Shown here: one piece after another, positions 10,148 to 20,138 of the stretch | Layout of the letters: the number at the start of each line of letters is the position of its first letter | Position numbering within the stretch: position 1 is the stretch's first letter | NCBI RefSeq assembly: GCF_001708185.1 | Contig: NZ_MDDN01000010.1 | Coordinates: 1-64,000, forward strand | Direction of reading: 5' to 3' | DNA: 64,000 bases | DNA from: Lysinibacillus xylanilyticus | GTDB taxonomy: Bacteria > Bacillota > Bacilli > Bacillales_A > Planococcaceae | Notes under the pieces: generated by a model | What the model was told of the DNA's origin: nothing | The model's database searches: none | The model's input: the letters and a program-made list of their open reading frames with translations, nothing else | Program-made: the position numbers and the translations under genes

Positions 10148-11107
10148 GTGATACGTACAATTGGAATTACAAAAAACCAACAGCTTATAAAGGACTTTCC
10201 ACTTGAGGATATACACAATAACGAATTTGAATGGTACTGGGTAGATTTTAATTGTCCGACCGACGAGGAAGAACTACTATTAGATACATTCTTCCATTTC
10301 CATCCACTTGCTATAGAAGATTGCTTAATGCGTTTACAGCGGCCAAAGCTCGATTTTTATGATGATTTCCATTTCTTTGTTATTCAAAGGGTTAACGAAG
10401 AATTAATAGCTGAGGAAGTAAATATTTTTGTTTCTAATAAATTTATTGTTACATTCCACAAAAACGAAGCACCTGAAATAGATCGAGTACAAAAGATGCT
10501 AGAAAAAAAGCCAAAGTATTGGGAACGAGGCACAGTATATTTAACGTATCAGGTAATCGATAAAATCGTTGATAGCTATTTTCCTCTTGTCTATAAAATC
10601 GAGGATCATTTAAATGTACTTGAAGACGAGCTTACCTATCAAAGTAACCCCAATGCCATGAAAATTGTGTTCGAATTCCGCAGTGATTTGCTTCATTTGC
10701 GTCGCACGATTTTACCGATGCGTGATTTATTATATCGGATACTTAATTCTTATCGCTTTTCACTAAAGAAGTTTGAACGAGCTTACTTTGGCGATATTTA
10801 CGATCATCTGCTAAAGCTTACAGAAATGGTCGAATCCAATCGAGAACTTACAGCTGATATGCGTGATAGCTATATGGCGATGAGCTCTAGCCGTATGAAT
10901 GGCATTATGATGACATTAACTATTGTATCGACAATTTTTATTCCGTTAACATTTATTGCTGGTGTTTACGGTATGAACTTTGATAATATGCCTGAACTTC
11001 ATGGTCGTTATAGCTACTTTATTGTACTTATTTTGATGATTTTAATTGCAATATCTATGCTCGTCATTTTTAAATTGAAAGGCTGGTTCAAATTATTTAA
11101 ACCTTAG
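10148..11107 (+). CDS. CorA-family divalent-cation transporter
   Basis: A magnesium/cobalt-type channel of the inner membrane. The long N-terminal cytoplasmic domain and coiled stalk are followed by two C-terminal membrane segments. The diagnostic loop YGMNF lies directly after the first of these. I chose the GTG at 10148, six bases after GAGGTG; an in-frame GTG at 10139 lies within that ribosome-binding site. The length is 319 aa. The charged KLKGWFKLFKP tail is typical. Ion specificity (Mg, Co or Ni) cannot be decided. Confidence 0.9.
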   Translation: MIRTIGITKNQQLIKDFPLEDIHNNEFEWYWVDFNCPTDEEELLLDTFFHFHPLAIEDCLMRLQRPKLDFYDDFHFFVIQRVNEELIAEEVNIFVSNKFIVTFHKNEAPEIDRVQKMLEKKPKYWERGTVYLTYQVIDKIVDSYFPLVYKIEDHLNVLEDELTYQSNPNAMKIVFEFRSDLLHLRRTILPMRDLLYRILNSYRFSLKKFERAYFGDIYDHLLKLTEMVESNRELTADMRDSYMAMSSSRMNGIMMTLTIVSTIFIPLTFIAGVYGMNFDNMPELHGRYSYFIVLILMILIAISMLVIFKLKGWFKLFKP

Positions 11108-11136
11108 GCTTTTCACAGCCTACGTAAACGCAAAGA

Positions 11137-11180
11137 AATCTGCTTCTTTTTCAGTTTTCACACTGAAGAAGAAGCAGATT
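11137..11180. terminator. Bidirectional terminator
   Basis: An 18-bp stem with one mismatch (AATCTGCTTC...GAAGCAGATT) lies between the convergent CorA gene and the small gene at 11194. Confidence 0.85.
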
Positions 11181-11193
11181 CTTGCTAATAACC

Positions 11194-11412
11194 TTATTTT
11201 TGCTTGTACGGCCCACGATTATCAATTTTATCTTCACCCTGCTGTGGAAATAAAAAGTATGCGAGTACCCCTGAAAATAATGTTGCACAAATTGTAATTA
11301 GTAATTGATCTAAGCTTGGTACTTCAGCATAGTATTTTCTTAACATATAAACTGAGCCAATTGCTACAATTACCATGACTGGAATAACAAATTTAAAACG
11401 TTTTTTCTCCAT
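11194..11412 (-). CDS. Small two-segment membrane protein
   Basis: I do not recognise the family. The 72-aa product has a basic start (MEKKRFKF), two hydrophobic segments (about 9-24 and 36-54) and a polar tail rich in D, K and N. The ribosome-binding site GGAGGGGG before the ATG is strong. It converges on the CorA gene with a shared terminator. Confidence 0.65.
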   Translation of the reverse strand: MEKKRFKFVIPVMVIVAIGSVYMLRKYYAEVPSLDQLLITICATLFSGVLAYFLFPQQGEDKIDNRGPYKQK

Positions 11413-11724
11413 GTAATCCCCCTCCTGAAACCTATTTTTTCACGTACAATTTTTTATCCAGCTAAACAGTTCGTATTTTACAGGTTTCCTATTTAGAATT
11501 CAATTTGCTCATTCTCTATAAAAAAGTCCATTTCATGACGTTTAATCGACAATCGTCTGTCATTATTATAAAAAATTTTAGAAATAAACGAAAATTTTAA
11601 CCAAATAACCAACAAAAAATAGTAAAATATTAAAATACAATATATTTAGTACATTAACAAAATTTACAAAGAGTCTTTATTTGATCTATTTATTTTGCAT
11701 TTATAAAGAATGGAGCAAACAACA
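11413..11724. other. AT-rich intergenic region upstream of hemAT
   Basis: About 310 bp of very AT-rich sequence between two divergent genes. It must contain both promoters, but I cannot single out convincing -35/-10 pairs. No motility-type sigma-D promoter is evident. No open frame is supported. Confidence 0.5.
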
Positions 11725-13035
11725 ATGAGTTGGTTTACAAAAAACAGCAATTCTAGCTACTCAATAACGTTAACACCTGAGGCATTTCAAAACAATGTAC
11801 AATTAAATGTTTCTAATCACCCTAGATTACAAAAACAATTGCAATTATTAGATTTAACGGCTGAGGATTTAGCCGTTATTAAACAACTACAACCTTTAGC
11901 TAAAGATCTAATTCCTAAAATGGTAGAACAATTTTATGCAGCTATTAGTTTAAGTCCGGAATTAGTAAATATTATTAATAGAACTTCACATATTGACCGT
12001 TTAAAAGTTACTTTACATAAGCATTTAAGTGATATCTTCGAATGCAATATTAATGACTCTTATATTAACGAACGGAAGGCAATTGCGGAGACTCACGTTC
12101 GCATCGGTCTACAGTCGAAATGGTACATTGCTTCATTCCAGTCATTAACTTCGACTTTTACAAACTTTGTAAATGAGTTAGACATTTCTAAGAACGATGC
12201 AATTCGTGCCATTAATGCCTTCTGCAAAATTATTAACTTCGAGCAACAGCTTGTTATAGAGGCATATGAAAAAGAAGAAGACCGTATTCGTACCGAAGCT
12301 ACTGAAACAAAGATCTCTCTTGTTACTACCATTCAAAAAACCGCTGAGGAGCTAAACTCAATTAGTGAGGAGACAGCAGCTTCGTTACTAGTCATCTCCT
12401 CTCAAACAGATGACATTGCAGTAGCTACTAAGCAAGGGTTAAGCTTCGTTGCTGATACGCAAGAAAAATCTAAAAGAGGACAGCAACAGCTGCAAGAGCA
12501 GAATAACTTAATACAAGTCATTTTACAAAGTGTGAACGGTCTTGAGGTAACAATGAACCAGTTACGTACTTCATCTCAGAAGATTTCAGAAATTGTTGGA
12601 CTTGTAACTGGCATTGCAGATCAAACAAATTTATTAGCACTAAATGCTTCTATTGAGGCAGCTCGTGCTGGTGAGCATGGGAAGGGCTTTGCTGTTGTTG
12701 CTGAAGAAGTCCGTAAGCTTGCTGAGGAAACAAAAAATGCCGTACAAAACGTTTCCCATCTCATTAAAGAAACAGAAAGTAATATTACAACAATGTCGAA
12801 TTCAGTTATTAACGTTGACCAAAAAATTCAACATAGTGTAGATACACAAAACAGTTTATCTAAATCATTTAATGATATCGCCGATGCTGTGTCTGGAATT
12901 CAACAGCAATATGTAAATACATCCAGAGATATTTCAGCCATCTCCAATTTAATAACTGAGCTGTCACAAGGAGCTACGCTTGTTTCTTCCTCTTCTGACT
13001 CGCTTATCAATGTTGTAAATGAGCTAAATTTGTAA
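11725..13035 (+). CDS. hemAT: Haem-based aerotaxis transducer HemAT-like
   Basis: A soluble methyl-accepting chemotaxis protein with an N-terminal globin-coupled oxygen sensor (about residues 30-185). The probable proximal histidine lies in [12 protein letters not shown]-terminal signalling helix hairpin follows. Its tip, [33 protein letters not shown] in sense, contains the usual QTNLLALNA and ARAGE motifs near residues 305-325. There is no membrane segment, as in B. subtilis HemAT (about 432 aa versus 436 here). I chose the ATG at 11725, nine bases after GGAG; the ATG at 11710 lies upstream of that site. It signals to CheA/CheW, which are encoded elsewhere. Confidence 0.92.
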   Translation: MSWFTKNSNSSYSITLTPEAFQNNVQLNVSNHPRLQKQLQLLDLTAEDLAVIKQLQPLAKDLIPKMVEQFYAAISLSPELVNIINRTSHIDRLKVTLHKHLSDIFECNINDSYINERKAIAETHVRIGLQSKWYIASFQSLTSTFTNFVNELDISKNDAIRAINAFCKIINFEQQLVIEAYEKEEDRIRTEATETKISLVTTIQKTAEELNSISEETAASLLVISSQTDDIAVATKQGLSFVADTQEKSKRGQQQLQEQNNLIQVILQSVNGLEVTMNQLRTSSQKISEIVGLVTGIADQTNLLALNASIEAARAGEHGKGFAVVAEEVRKLAEETKNAVQNVSHLIKETESNITTMSNSVINVDQKIQHSVDTQNSLSKSFNDIADAVSGIQQQYVNTSRDISAISNLITELSQGATLVSSSSDSLINVVNELNL

Positions 13036-13043
13036 AACCGCAA

Positions 13044-13080
13044 AAAAGGGAAACTGACAGTATACGTCAATTTCCCTTTT
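13044..13080. terminator. Bidirectional terminator
   Basis: AAAAGGGAAA pairs with TTTCCCTTTT, with an inner TGAC/GTCA stem. It is shared by the convergent hemAT and thioesterase genes. Confidence 0.85.
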
Positions 13081-13083
13081 CAT

Positions 13084-13563
13084 TTAATGCGGCAATGCAC
13101 GTTTTTGTTTCCGATGCTCTCGACGTGCTGGTCCCGTTTCAAACAGACGCTTTTCTGCATCTGTTTCAGGATAAATTGCTGGAACTGGCTTAGGTTTCCC
13201 TTCATCATCTATTGCAACCATCGTTACAAAGGATTCCGTTGTTAATTTTTCCTCACCCGTTCCAATGTTTCGTGAAATTACTCGAACATAGACTTCCATT
13301 GAAGAACGTCCAGTTGACGAAACAATACTTTCAATTTCTAAAATATCCCCTACATGTGCTGCTGACAAAAAATCAACAGAATCAATAGAGGCTGTGACTA
13401 CAAGCCCTTTTGCATGCTTCATTGCTGTGATCGCAGCAATTTCATCAATATAAGCTAACACTCTTCCACCGAAAATGGAATTGTGATTATTTGTATCTGG
13501 CGGTAATACGAGACGCGTTTGAACCGTACGTGACATGCTCATGGGTACAGCGTTGTTTGTCAT
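13084..13563 (-). CDS. Acyl-CoA thioesterase (hotdog fold)
   Basis: A 159-aa single hotdog-domain protein related to B. subtilis YkhA and the YciA/ACOT family, which hydrolyse acyl-CoA thioesters. The conserved segment NNHNSIFGGRVLAYIDEIAA carries the helix-start residues of the family, and the central STGRSSMEVYVRV strand is typical. The charged C-terminal tail (RREHRKQKRALPH) is a normal extension. Chain-length preference is unknown. Confidence 0.87.
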   Translation of the reverse strand: MTNNAVPMSMSRTVQTRLVLPPDTNNHNSIFGGRVLAYIDEIAAITAMKHAKGLVVTASIDSVDFLSAAHVGDILEIESIVSSTGRSSMEVYVRVISRNIGTGEEKLTTESFVTMVAIDDEGKPKPVPAIYPETDAEKRLFETGPARREHRKQKRALPH

Positions 13564-13631
13564 AAATCTTATAACTTCCCTTCATGTATGTTCTTTCGTC
13601 ATCGTATCGCAGAAAAAGAGTTGATGCAAAT

Positions 13632-15059
13632 TTAGAATGATTTTTTCATCGTAATAAACTTCATATCCGTCATTTCCTCAATAGCCCACTTAATGCCTTC
13701 ACGACCATAACCACTCATTTTTACGCCACCATATGGCATATTATCAACTCTGAATGTCGGAATATCGTTTATAATAACAGCGCCTACTTGTAATTCATCC
13801 GCTGCACGTAACGCATCTGGCAATACATTCGTATAAATCCCTGCATTTAAGCCAAGTTCCGACTCATTCACTAGTCGAATAGCGTCGTCTAATGTTTCAT
13901 ATGAAACAATTGAGACGATTGGCGCGAATGTTTCTTGACAAACTACTTTCATATTCGCTGTCACATTCGTCATAACAGTTGGTGTTAATGTACGCTCAGT
14001 GAACGTTCCTCCTGTTGCAACTATCGCACCTTGCGCCTTTGCTTCCTCAATCCATTGACGAATACGTTCAACTTCACCAGCATTAATCATCGCACTAACA
14101 TCTGTATTTTTATCGAGCGGGTCACCTACTACAAGCTTTTCAGTTTCTGCCACAAATGCTTTTGTGAACTCATCAATAATCGATGCATGGACATAAATAC
14201 GTTGTAATGAAATACAAACCTGGCCAGCAAAATTAAAGGCACCTCCGACACAACGCTGAATAATTTTATCAATTGGTGTCGATGGTTCAACAATTACTGC
14301 CGCATTGGAACCAAGCTCTAATGTTATTTTACGTAAACCGATTTTTTCCTTAATGCCCAAACCGACCTTGCCACTGCCCGTGAATGTCACCTTTTTCACG
14401 TATGGATGTGTCACGAGTGTATCGCTAAGCTCACCACCGCTACCGGTAACAATCTGTAGCGCACCTTCAGGTAGACCCGCTTGCTGAAAAATTTCCGCCA
14501 TGACGATAGAACTTAATGGTGTTTGTGTCGCTGGCTTTAACACGACTGTATTACCAACTGCAAAGGCAGGACCTAATTTATGTGCTACTAAATTAAATGG
14601 AAAATTGAATGGCGTAATGGCGGAAATCACACCTAAAGGTTCTCGTTTTGTCCAGCCAATACGGTCCCCTGCCCCAGGTGCAGCATCCATAGGCACCGTC
14701 TCACCCATTGCTTGCTTAGCACCTTCTGCAGCAAATTGATAAGTTGCTATTGTGCGTTCTATTTCAGTTAAGCCTGCAGATATCGGCTTACCTGCCTCTA
14801 AGGCCAAAATCTCAGCTAATTCCGCTTTACGTTGTCGCATTATGTCGACCACTTTATATAAAATTTCGGCGCGTTCGTAGGCTGTTGTCTTTTTAAACGT
14901 TTGGAATGCCTCCTGTGCACCTTCTATTGCTTGCTCAACATCAGAAATTGACGCCTTAGCTACCTTTGCAATAACCTCACCACTGTAGGGTGACTTCAGC
15001 TCATATGTTTCCTTTGCGTTCTTCCACTGACCGTTTATCCAAAGCTTCGTTTCTTTCAT
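13632..15059 (-). CDS. NAD(P)-dependent aldehyde dehydrogenase
   Basis: A 475-aa member of the ALDH superfamily, cytosolic. The NAD-site segment TPFNFPFNLVAHKLGPA, the catalytic glutamate motif LELGSNAA, and the catalytic cysteine in FAGQVCISLQRIYVH are all present. The SLQRI continuation is typical of the lactaldehyde/phosphonoacetaldehyde/sulfoacetaldehyde-like branch rather than of betaine-aldehyde dehydrogenases. GGAGGTGC precedes the ATG. The neighbouring DUF4003 gene ends 41 bp upstream and reads in the same direction. The true substrate is not evident. Confidence 0.88.
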   Translation of the reverse strand: MKETKLWINGQWKNAKETYELKSPYSGEVIAKVAKASISDVEQAIEGAQEAFQTFKKTTAYERAEILYKVVDIMRQRKAELAEILALEAGKPISAGLTEIERTIATYQFAAEGAKQAMGETVPMDAAPGAGDRIGWTKREPLGVISAITPFNFPFNLVAHKLGPAFAVGNTVVLKPATQTPLSSIVMAEIFQQAGLPEGALQIVTGSGGELSDTLVTHPYVKKVTFTGSGKVGLGIKEKIGLRKITLELGSNAAVIVEPSTPIDKIIQRCVGGAFNFAGQVCISLQRIYVHASIIDEFTKAFVAETEKLVVGDPLDKNTDVSAMINAGEVERIRQWIEEAKAQGAIVATGGTFTERTLTPTVMTNVTANMKVVCQETFAPIVSIVSYETLDDAIRLVNESELGLNAGIYTNVLPDALRAADELQVGAVIINDIPTFRVDNMPYGGVKMSGYGREGIKWAIEEMTDMKFITMKKSF

Positions 15060-15100
15060 CCTTCAAATGCACCTCCAAAATCAAGTTCTTCTTTATTTTA

Positions 15101-16069
15101 TCACGAAGAACTTGAACTAGAAGCTGCAGCTGCTGCAGAAACTGCTGCTAACATCGCTGTTTGTTGTGCTTGGATTATTAATTGAATAGATGACATAATT
15201 GTCATTGATAAAGATTGTTGTACCTTAGCCATATCATACATAGCAATTTGTATAGCCATAAATAACACGAATTCACGGTGCCATTTCAATAGTTTCATAC
15301 CCTTCAATTCATGGTATAAATTCACAATCTGTTGAAGGTGTGCACTATTCACTTCAAGAATTGCTAAAAATCCGAGTAATGGATAGTGCATCGTTTTAAC
15401 CTTTACATCCTGTTTTTTTAATGTGTCACGGATTGTCACCACATTTGGCACTAACTTACTATCATGTTGAGGAGATAAGAACGTCAATATTTGTGATAGC
15501 CATTGTAGTTCGTTCCCCGCATTAAAATTATATGTACGCAACTCTTTATAATAACGATTCATTGTTTCAGCACGAAGAACAACATCATCAGATGCGGCAC
15601 TCAACAATACTGTATAGGGTATATCATCGTTAGCTGTTAAAAATCGATGATGCTTACGGACCTCTTCAAATAATAACCGTGCTGCCTGTGCATGTGCACG
15701 TTTCTCACTTTCCACCTCAGTTAAAAACTGTGCACCAATAAAAATAAAGTTGCCGCCTCTAAATTTAGCTTCCTTCAATATGCTTACGTTTGACAGTAGA
15801 TTTTTTACCGCTTGTTCTGTATCCTCTTGCTCCACCAAATTTGCAGCAATACTATACCTTACTGCTGTTCTTAACGGAGAAGCCCATGAAGATTGCTCTT
15901 TCATTTCTTGTAATACTTCTTTATATTTAACGGAATCAAAGGTTTTTCCTGACGCCACATATTTGCTTGCAATTGCTAGTACAATTTTACGATCAACGGT
16001 CCATCCGACAGCCTTCGCTACATCCTCCACAGTTTGTGTAAATTGGTTTTCAATCATAGTAAATTCCAT
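15101..16069 (-). CDS. DUF4003-type protein
   Basis: A 322-aa, largely helical protein that I assign to the DUF4003 family, common in Bacillales and without known function. No catalytic motif is visible. The C-terminus is a striking low-complexity run of alanine followed by serine (AVSAAAAASSSSSS). I chose the ATG at 16069, about ten bases after GGAG, because the in-frame ATGs further upstream lie before the only good ribosome-binding site. It could be co-transcribed with the aldehyde dehydrogenase behind it. Confidence 0.7.
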   Translation of the reverse strand: MEFTMIENQFTQTVEDVAKAVGWTVDRKIVLAIASKYVASGKTFDSVKYKEVLQEMKEQSSWASPLRTAVRYSIAANLVEQEDTEQAVKNLLSNVSILKEAKFRGGNFIFIGAQFLTEVESEKRAHAQAARLLFEEVRKHHRFLTANDDIPYTVLLSAASDDVVLRAETMNRYYKELRTYNFNAGNELQWLSQILTFLSPQHDSKLVPNVVTIRDTLKKQDVKVKTMHYPLLGFLAILEVNSAHLQQIVNLYHELKGMKLLKWHREFVLFMAIQIAMYDMAKVQQSLSMTIMSSIQLIIQAQQTAMLAAVSAAAAASSSSSS

Positions 16070-16138
16070 TTTCAACACACTCCTTTTTCCATATTTACGT
16101 AATAAAACATTAAAAGGATTCATCACTTTTGGCACATC

Positions 16139-16182
16139 ACTATCCCCAAGGGGTCGCCCAGCCTACACTCCCATTAACTTCT
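16139..16182 (-). repeat. Fragment of a dispersed repeat end
   Basis: The plus strand carries CCCCAAGGGGTCGCCCAGCC followed by TACACTCCCATTAAC. This matches, with a few changes, the right end of the element at 29511-29797. It is a truncated copy upstream of the DUF4003 gene. Confidence 0.6.
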
Positions 16183-16306
16183 ATACATGGCAGGATGATG
16201 AGCTTCAGTTTTGTAACAATTAACACAAATAGTAAGCTTAATTTAATGTATGTGGCTCGATTTTATATGGTTTAATGAACATAATTAAAAATGAGTGGAG
16301 GAACTG

Positions 16307-16441
16307 ATGTTAATTGAAATAACCATAACCAGTAGAAAGGCCTTATTCAAGGAAACCTTACAAGATCGATTACGATTATTTTTGATATTACGTAACTCTC
16401 CAAATAATATAGCCTTACATAAACGGTTTCAGAAAAAATAA
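16307..16441 (+). CDS. Possible 44-aa small protein
   Basis: An open frame of 44 codons with a good ribosome-binding site (GGAGG, five bases before the ATG) and a terminator directly behind its stop. The product is basic and leucine/arginine-rich (FKETLQDRLRLFLILRNSP in part). I do not recognise it. The combination of SD and terminator is the only support; coding status is uncertain. Confidence 0.4.
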   Translation: MLIEITITSRKALFKETLQDRLRLFLILRNSPNNIALHKRFQKK

Positions 16442-16444
16442 CAT

Positions 16445-16486
16445 AAAAAAGCAGCGACTAAACGTTGTCGTTTTGCCGCTGTTTTC
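16445..16486. terminator. Bidirectional terminator
   Basis: The stem CAGCG/CGCTG is flanked by A and T runs (AAAAAAG...GTTTT). It lies between the small frame at 16307 and the DUF779 gene at 16509. Confidence 0.65.
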
Positions 16487-16508
16487 AATTTTCAATATAA
16501 TGACGCTG

Positions 16509-16868
16509 TTAAATTAACCCCAATTCCCTTAACTCCTCTGTTGAAAAGGCTCTTGATCTTGTTAAAAATCGTTTACCTTCAACGCCTTCAAGCGAGAACA
16601 TACCGCCCCTGCCATCGACTACATCCAAGATTATTTGTGTATGCTTCCAATAATCGTATTGATTTTTATGCATATAGAAAGGAGTACCACCCATTTCCCC
16701 AAGGCAAACATCTTGGTCGCCTAATAGTAAATCGCCTTCAGGGTAACACATTGGTGAGGAACCGTCACAGCATCCACCAGATTGATGAAACATAACGGGT
16801 CCATGCTTTTCTTTCAATAATTCGATTAGTGCTAGCGCTTCTGCTGTTGCTAAAACTCGCTCGACCAC
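16509..16868 (-). CDS. DUF779 protein, aldehyde dehydrogenase companion
   Basis: A 119-aa protein of the DUF779 family, usually encoded next to acetaldehyde-type aldehyde dehydrogenases, as here. The conserved cysteine cluster GGCCDGSSPMC (C33, C34, C41) could bind a metal or react with an aldehyde; this is inference. The start is GTG at 16868, seven bases after GGAGGTG. It lies 21 bp behind the dehydrogenase stop, so the two form an operon. Confidence 0.82.
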   Translation of the reverse strand: MVERVLATAEALALIELLKEKHGPVMFHQSGGCCDGSSPMCYPEGDLLLGDQDVCLGEMGGTPFYMHKNQYDYWKHTQIILDVVDGRGGMFSLEGVEGKRFLTRSRAFSTEELRELGLI

Positions 16869-16889
16869 GCTTATGCACCTCCCTATTAA

Positions 16890-18410
16890 TTAGAAGAAAC
16901 CAAGTTTGTTTTCGCTATAGCTAACTAGTAAGTTTTTCGTTTGCTGATAATGCGCTAGCATCATTTTATGGTTTTCACGGCCGACACCCGACATTTTATA
17001 GCCACCGAACGCTGCATGTGCAGGATAAGCATGGTAGCAGTTTGTCCAAACACGACCTGCTTGAATACCTCGACCGAAGCGGTATGCTGTATTCATATCG
17101 CGTGTCCATACACCTGCACCTAAACCATATAATGTGTCATTCGCAATTTCTAATGCTTCCTCTTTTGTTTTAAATGTTGTTACAGCAACAACTGGTCCGA
17201 AAATCTCTTCTTGGAAAATACGCATTTTATTATGCCCTTTGAAGACAGTTGGCTTAATGTAGTAACCATTTTCAAAACCAGATCCTACATTATTTTTCTC
17301 TCCCCCAATTAGACATTCTGCACCTTCTTGCTTACCAATATCTAAATAAGAAAGGATTTTTTCCATTTGCTCACTTGAAGCCTGTGCTCCCATCATCGTA
17401 TTCGGATCAAGCGGATTTCCAACTTTAATCGCTTCAACACGTTGTAGGACACGCTCCATAAATTTATCGTAAATGGATTCTTGAATTAATGCACGAGAAG
17501 GACATGTACATACTTCACCTTGGTTTAGAGCGAATAATACAAAGCCCTCAACTGCTTTATCTAAAAAGGCATCATCTTCGTCCATAATATCTTCAAAGAA
17601 AATATTTGGTGATTTACCGCCCAATTCTAATGTAACTGGAATAAGGTTTTGCGAAGCATATTGCATAATTAAGCGACCTGTCGTAGTTTCACCAGTAAAG
17701 GCAATTTTACCGATGCGTGGATTCGATGCTAGTGGCTTCCCTGCCTCTAAGCCAAAGCCGTTGACAACATTCAGTACACCCGCTGGCAATAAATCTTCTA
17801 TTAATTCAACGAGTAACATTATCGAAATTGGTGTTTGCTCTGCAGGCTTTAACACTACACAGTTTCCAGCTGCAAGTGCAGGTGCTAGCTTCCAAACAGC
17901 CATTAATAACGGGAAGTTCCAAGGGATAATTTGACCTACTACCCCAATTGGCTCATGGAAGTGATACGCAACTGTATCATTATCGATTTGGCTTACTGCG
18001 CCTTCTTGTGCACGTAAAGCCCCTGCGAAATAACGGAAATGGTCAATGGCAAGAGGGATATCTGCATTTAATGTCTCACGTACCGCTTTACCGTTATCCC
18101 ATGTTTCCGCAACAGCTAGCTTTTCTAAGTTTTGCTCAATGCGGTCCGCGATTTTAAGTAAAATGTTTGCACGCTCTGTTGCGGATGTTGTTCCCCATGC
18201 ATCTTTTGCGGCATGTGCTGCATCAATTGCAAGTTCAATGTCCTCAGCAGTAGAACGAGCTACTTGTGTAAAAACTTGTCCAGTAACAGGCGTAACATTA
18301 TCAAAGTATTGACCTTTCACTGGGGATGTCCATTCTCCGCCGATAAAATTATCATATTTCTCTTTGAATTGAACTACCGATCCTTCAGTGTTTGGAAATG
18401 CATAAACCAT
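16890..18410 (-). CDS. Acetaldehyde-type aldehyde dehydrogenase (ExaC/AcoD-like)
   Basis: A 506-aa NAD-dependent aldehyde dehydrogenase that probably oxidises acetaldehyde and similar short aldehydes. The coenzyme site [20 protein letters not shown], the general-base motif [12 protein letters not shown], and the catalytic-cysteine motif [11 protein letters not shown] with its second cysteine mark the ExaC/AcoD group. The C-terminal SGVGRENHK is also typical. GGGGAGAAG precedes the ATG. DUF779 follows in the same transcript. No sigma-54 site is evident in the 240-bp upstream region. Confidence 0.9.
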   Translation of the reverse strand: MVYAFPNTEGSVVQFKEKYDNFIGGEWTSPVKGQYFDNVTPVTGQVFTQVARSTAEDIELAIDAAHAAKDAWGTTSATERANILLKIADRIEQNLEKLAVAETWDNGKAVRETLNADIPLAIDHFRYFAGALRAQEGAVSQIDNDTVAYHFHEPIGVVGQIIPWNFPLLMAVWKLAPALAAGNCVVLKPAEQTPISIMLLVELIEDLLPAGVLNVVNGFGLEAGKPLASNPRIGKIAFTGETTTGRLIMQYASQNLIPVTLELGGKSPNIFFEDIMDEDDAFLDKAVEGFVLFALNQGEVCTCPSRALIQESIYDKFMERVLQRVEAIKVGNPLDPNTMMGAQASSEQMEKILSYLDIGKQEGAECLIGGEKNNVGSGFENGYYIKPTVFKGHNKMRIFQEEIFGPVVAVTTFKTKEEALEIANDTLYGLGAGVWTRDMNTAYRFGRGIQAGRVWTNCYHAYPAHAAFGGYKMSGVGRENHKMMLAHYQQTKNLLVSYSENKLGFF

Positions 18411-18650
18411 TTTACTTCTCCCCTTTACACAAAATAATGAGAATATATCTACAAAAATCGATATTTTTATCGAAATAACAATATTTTCATAGAAGCTCTC
18501 TTACCTAATATATTGTCAGAAACAAAAAATAATTTCAACTTTTTTAAAAATTCTTTCGACAATTTATTTTTACTAGAAAAGCCTCTAGGATTCACGGTGT
18601 GATCAACGATAATGTATACTTAAAATAATATAAATGTATAGGAGAACAGT

Positions 18651-19352
18651 ATGCGAATTAATAAATATTTGAGTGAAACAGGCATCGTATCTCGTCGCGG
18701 CGCAGATAAATGGATAGCAGAAGGTAAAGTAACGATTAATGGTGAACTTGCTACAGTTGGCAGTCAAGTTGAGGCTGGTGATATGGTTTGCGTTGATGGA
18801 AAAGAGGTAAAAAAAGAAGAACAGCTCGTATATATTGCCTTGAACAAACCAGTAGGAATTACAAGTACAACTGAACGTCATATAAAAGGAAATGTTGTTG
18901 ATTTTGTCAATCACCCTCTACGTATTTTTCATATTGGACGACTCGACAAAGAATCCGAGGGGCTATTATTACTGACAAATGACGGTGATATAGTCAATAA
19001 AATTTTACGTGCGGAAAACCATCACGAAAAAGAGTATATCGTACAAGTTGATAAACCTATTACGGAGCAATTTATTAGAAAAATGGGAGCTGGTGTAGAT
19101 ATTTTAGATACTACAACTTTACCTTGTTATGTTGAAAAAATATCTGATAAAGTCTTTAAAATTATTTTAGAACAGGGCTTAAATCGTCAAATACGTCGTA
19201 TGTGTTCGGCACTTGGCTACTCTGTAAAACGTCTACAACGTATTCGTATTATGAATATTAAGCTTGGAAATTTAAAGGTTGGTCAGTGGCGCGATTTAAC
19301 AGAAAAAGAACGAACAGAACTATTCAGACTACTTAAATACACACCAAAATAA
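18651..19352 (+). CDS. 23S rRNA pseudouridine synthase, RluF/RluB-type
   Basis: This enzyme isomerises a uridine in 23S rRNA. An S4 RNA-binding domain opens it ([20 protein letters not shown]). The RsuA/RluB-type catalytic domain follows, with the catalytic aspartate in [19 protein letters not shown] and the signature [15 protein letters not shown]. The 233-aa length fits RluF (U2604 specificity in E. coli). The exact target uridine here is inferred from family similarity only. The next gene follows after 22 bp. Confidence 0.88.
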   Translation: MRINKYLSETGIVSRRGADKWIAEGKVTINGELATVGSQVEAGDMVCVDGKEVKKEEQLVYIALNKPVGITSTTERHIKGNVVDFVNHPLRIFHIGRLDKESEGLLLLTNDGDIVNKILRAENHHEKEYIVQVDKPITEQFIRKMGAGVDILDTTTLPCYVEKISDKVFKIILEQGLNRQIRRMCSALGYSVKRLQRIRIMNIKLGNLKVGQWRDLTEKERTELFRLLKYTPK

Positions 19353-19374
19353 AGCAATTTAAGGGGATGAGACT

Positions 19375-20094
19375 ATGCTGTCAATTCAAAGTACTGCGCA
19401 GTTAACAGGGGCACGAGTTAGTGGGGATTTTTGGGATTTAGATGAGCTGATTAATGCCATTTACAAAATAACTGGGGATGAAAATAAGTATTATGATTAT
19501 CAAGGCGCACGCTTTCGCATCCTTAGTGTCTGCTATAATCTACGCCAAGCTACCAGGGGAGAGCATCAGCTTGAATTTGTCAGTAATGGACTTAATAAAA
19601 GTGTACTGACACAGCATGGACTAATTTTTCCAAACAAAAATGTTTATTTCGCAACAGAGGTTCTATGGCCAGAGCTGATTTTTACTGCTATCGCATTAAA
19701 TGATTTCATTCGACTACATCAGGAGCTAATTGATTCCTCTGATTGGAATATGGACATTGCTGCAGTTCGTAAATTCCAATCAGCAGTTGCTGAATGTCTA
19801 GAGCAGGAGCTTAAAGAGGAAGAATATTTAGTATTTATAAGAATGCTGCATACTAAAAGTCCGTTAACATTCCGTTATGCGACACAATATGTTGATATAT
19901 TGAATCTAGAGTATATTCAACTAGATTTGGAGGCACGTAAAGCTCGTTTAGCGTCATTTGCTCTCCGATTAATGTTAGAAGATGATGAGTATGTAGCGCT
20001 AAAATCACAGCTCATGAAAGCTGCGATTACTACTAAAAAAGCGTTGCATGAAATTGAAATTACAGCTAAATATCCTGAAACTATTTTGTGGTAA
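19375..20094 (+). CDS. Uncharacterised protein, DUF6904-like
   Basis: A 239-aa soluble protein beginning MLSIQSTAQLTGARVSGDFWDLDELINAI in sense. I associate this start with the DUF6904 family, tentatively. No catalytic or binding motif is evident; secondary structure looks mixed alpha/beta with a helical C-terminal half. AAGGGGATGAG precedes the ATG. It follows the pseudouridine synthase closely and ends in a strong terminator, so the two are likely co-transcribed. Confidence 0.6.
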   Translation: MLSIQSTAQLTGARVSGDFWDLDELINAIYKITGDENKYYDYQGARFRILSVCYNLRQATRGEHQLEFVSNGLNKSVLTQHGLIFPNKNVYFATEVLWPELIFTAIALNDFIRLHQELIDSSDWNMDIAAVRKFQSAVAECLEQELKEEEYLVFIRMLHTKSPLTFRYATQYVDILNLEYIQLDLEARKARLASFALRLMLEDDEYVALKSQLMKAAITTKKALHEIEITAKYPETILW

Positions 20095-20100
20095 ATAGGA

Positions 20101-20132
20101 AGCGCCGTCTCAACTAATTTTGAGACGGCGCT
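20101..20132. terminator. Bidirectional terminator
   Basis: A perfect 12-bp GC-rich stem (AGCGCCGTCTCA/TGAGACGGCGCT) with an 8-nt loop lies between convergent genes. Confidence 0.85.
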
Positions 20133-20138
20133 GTTCTT

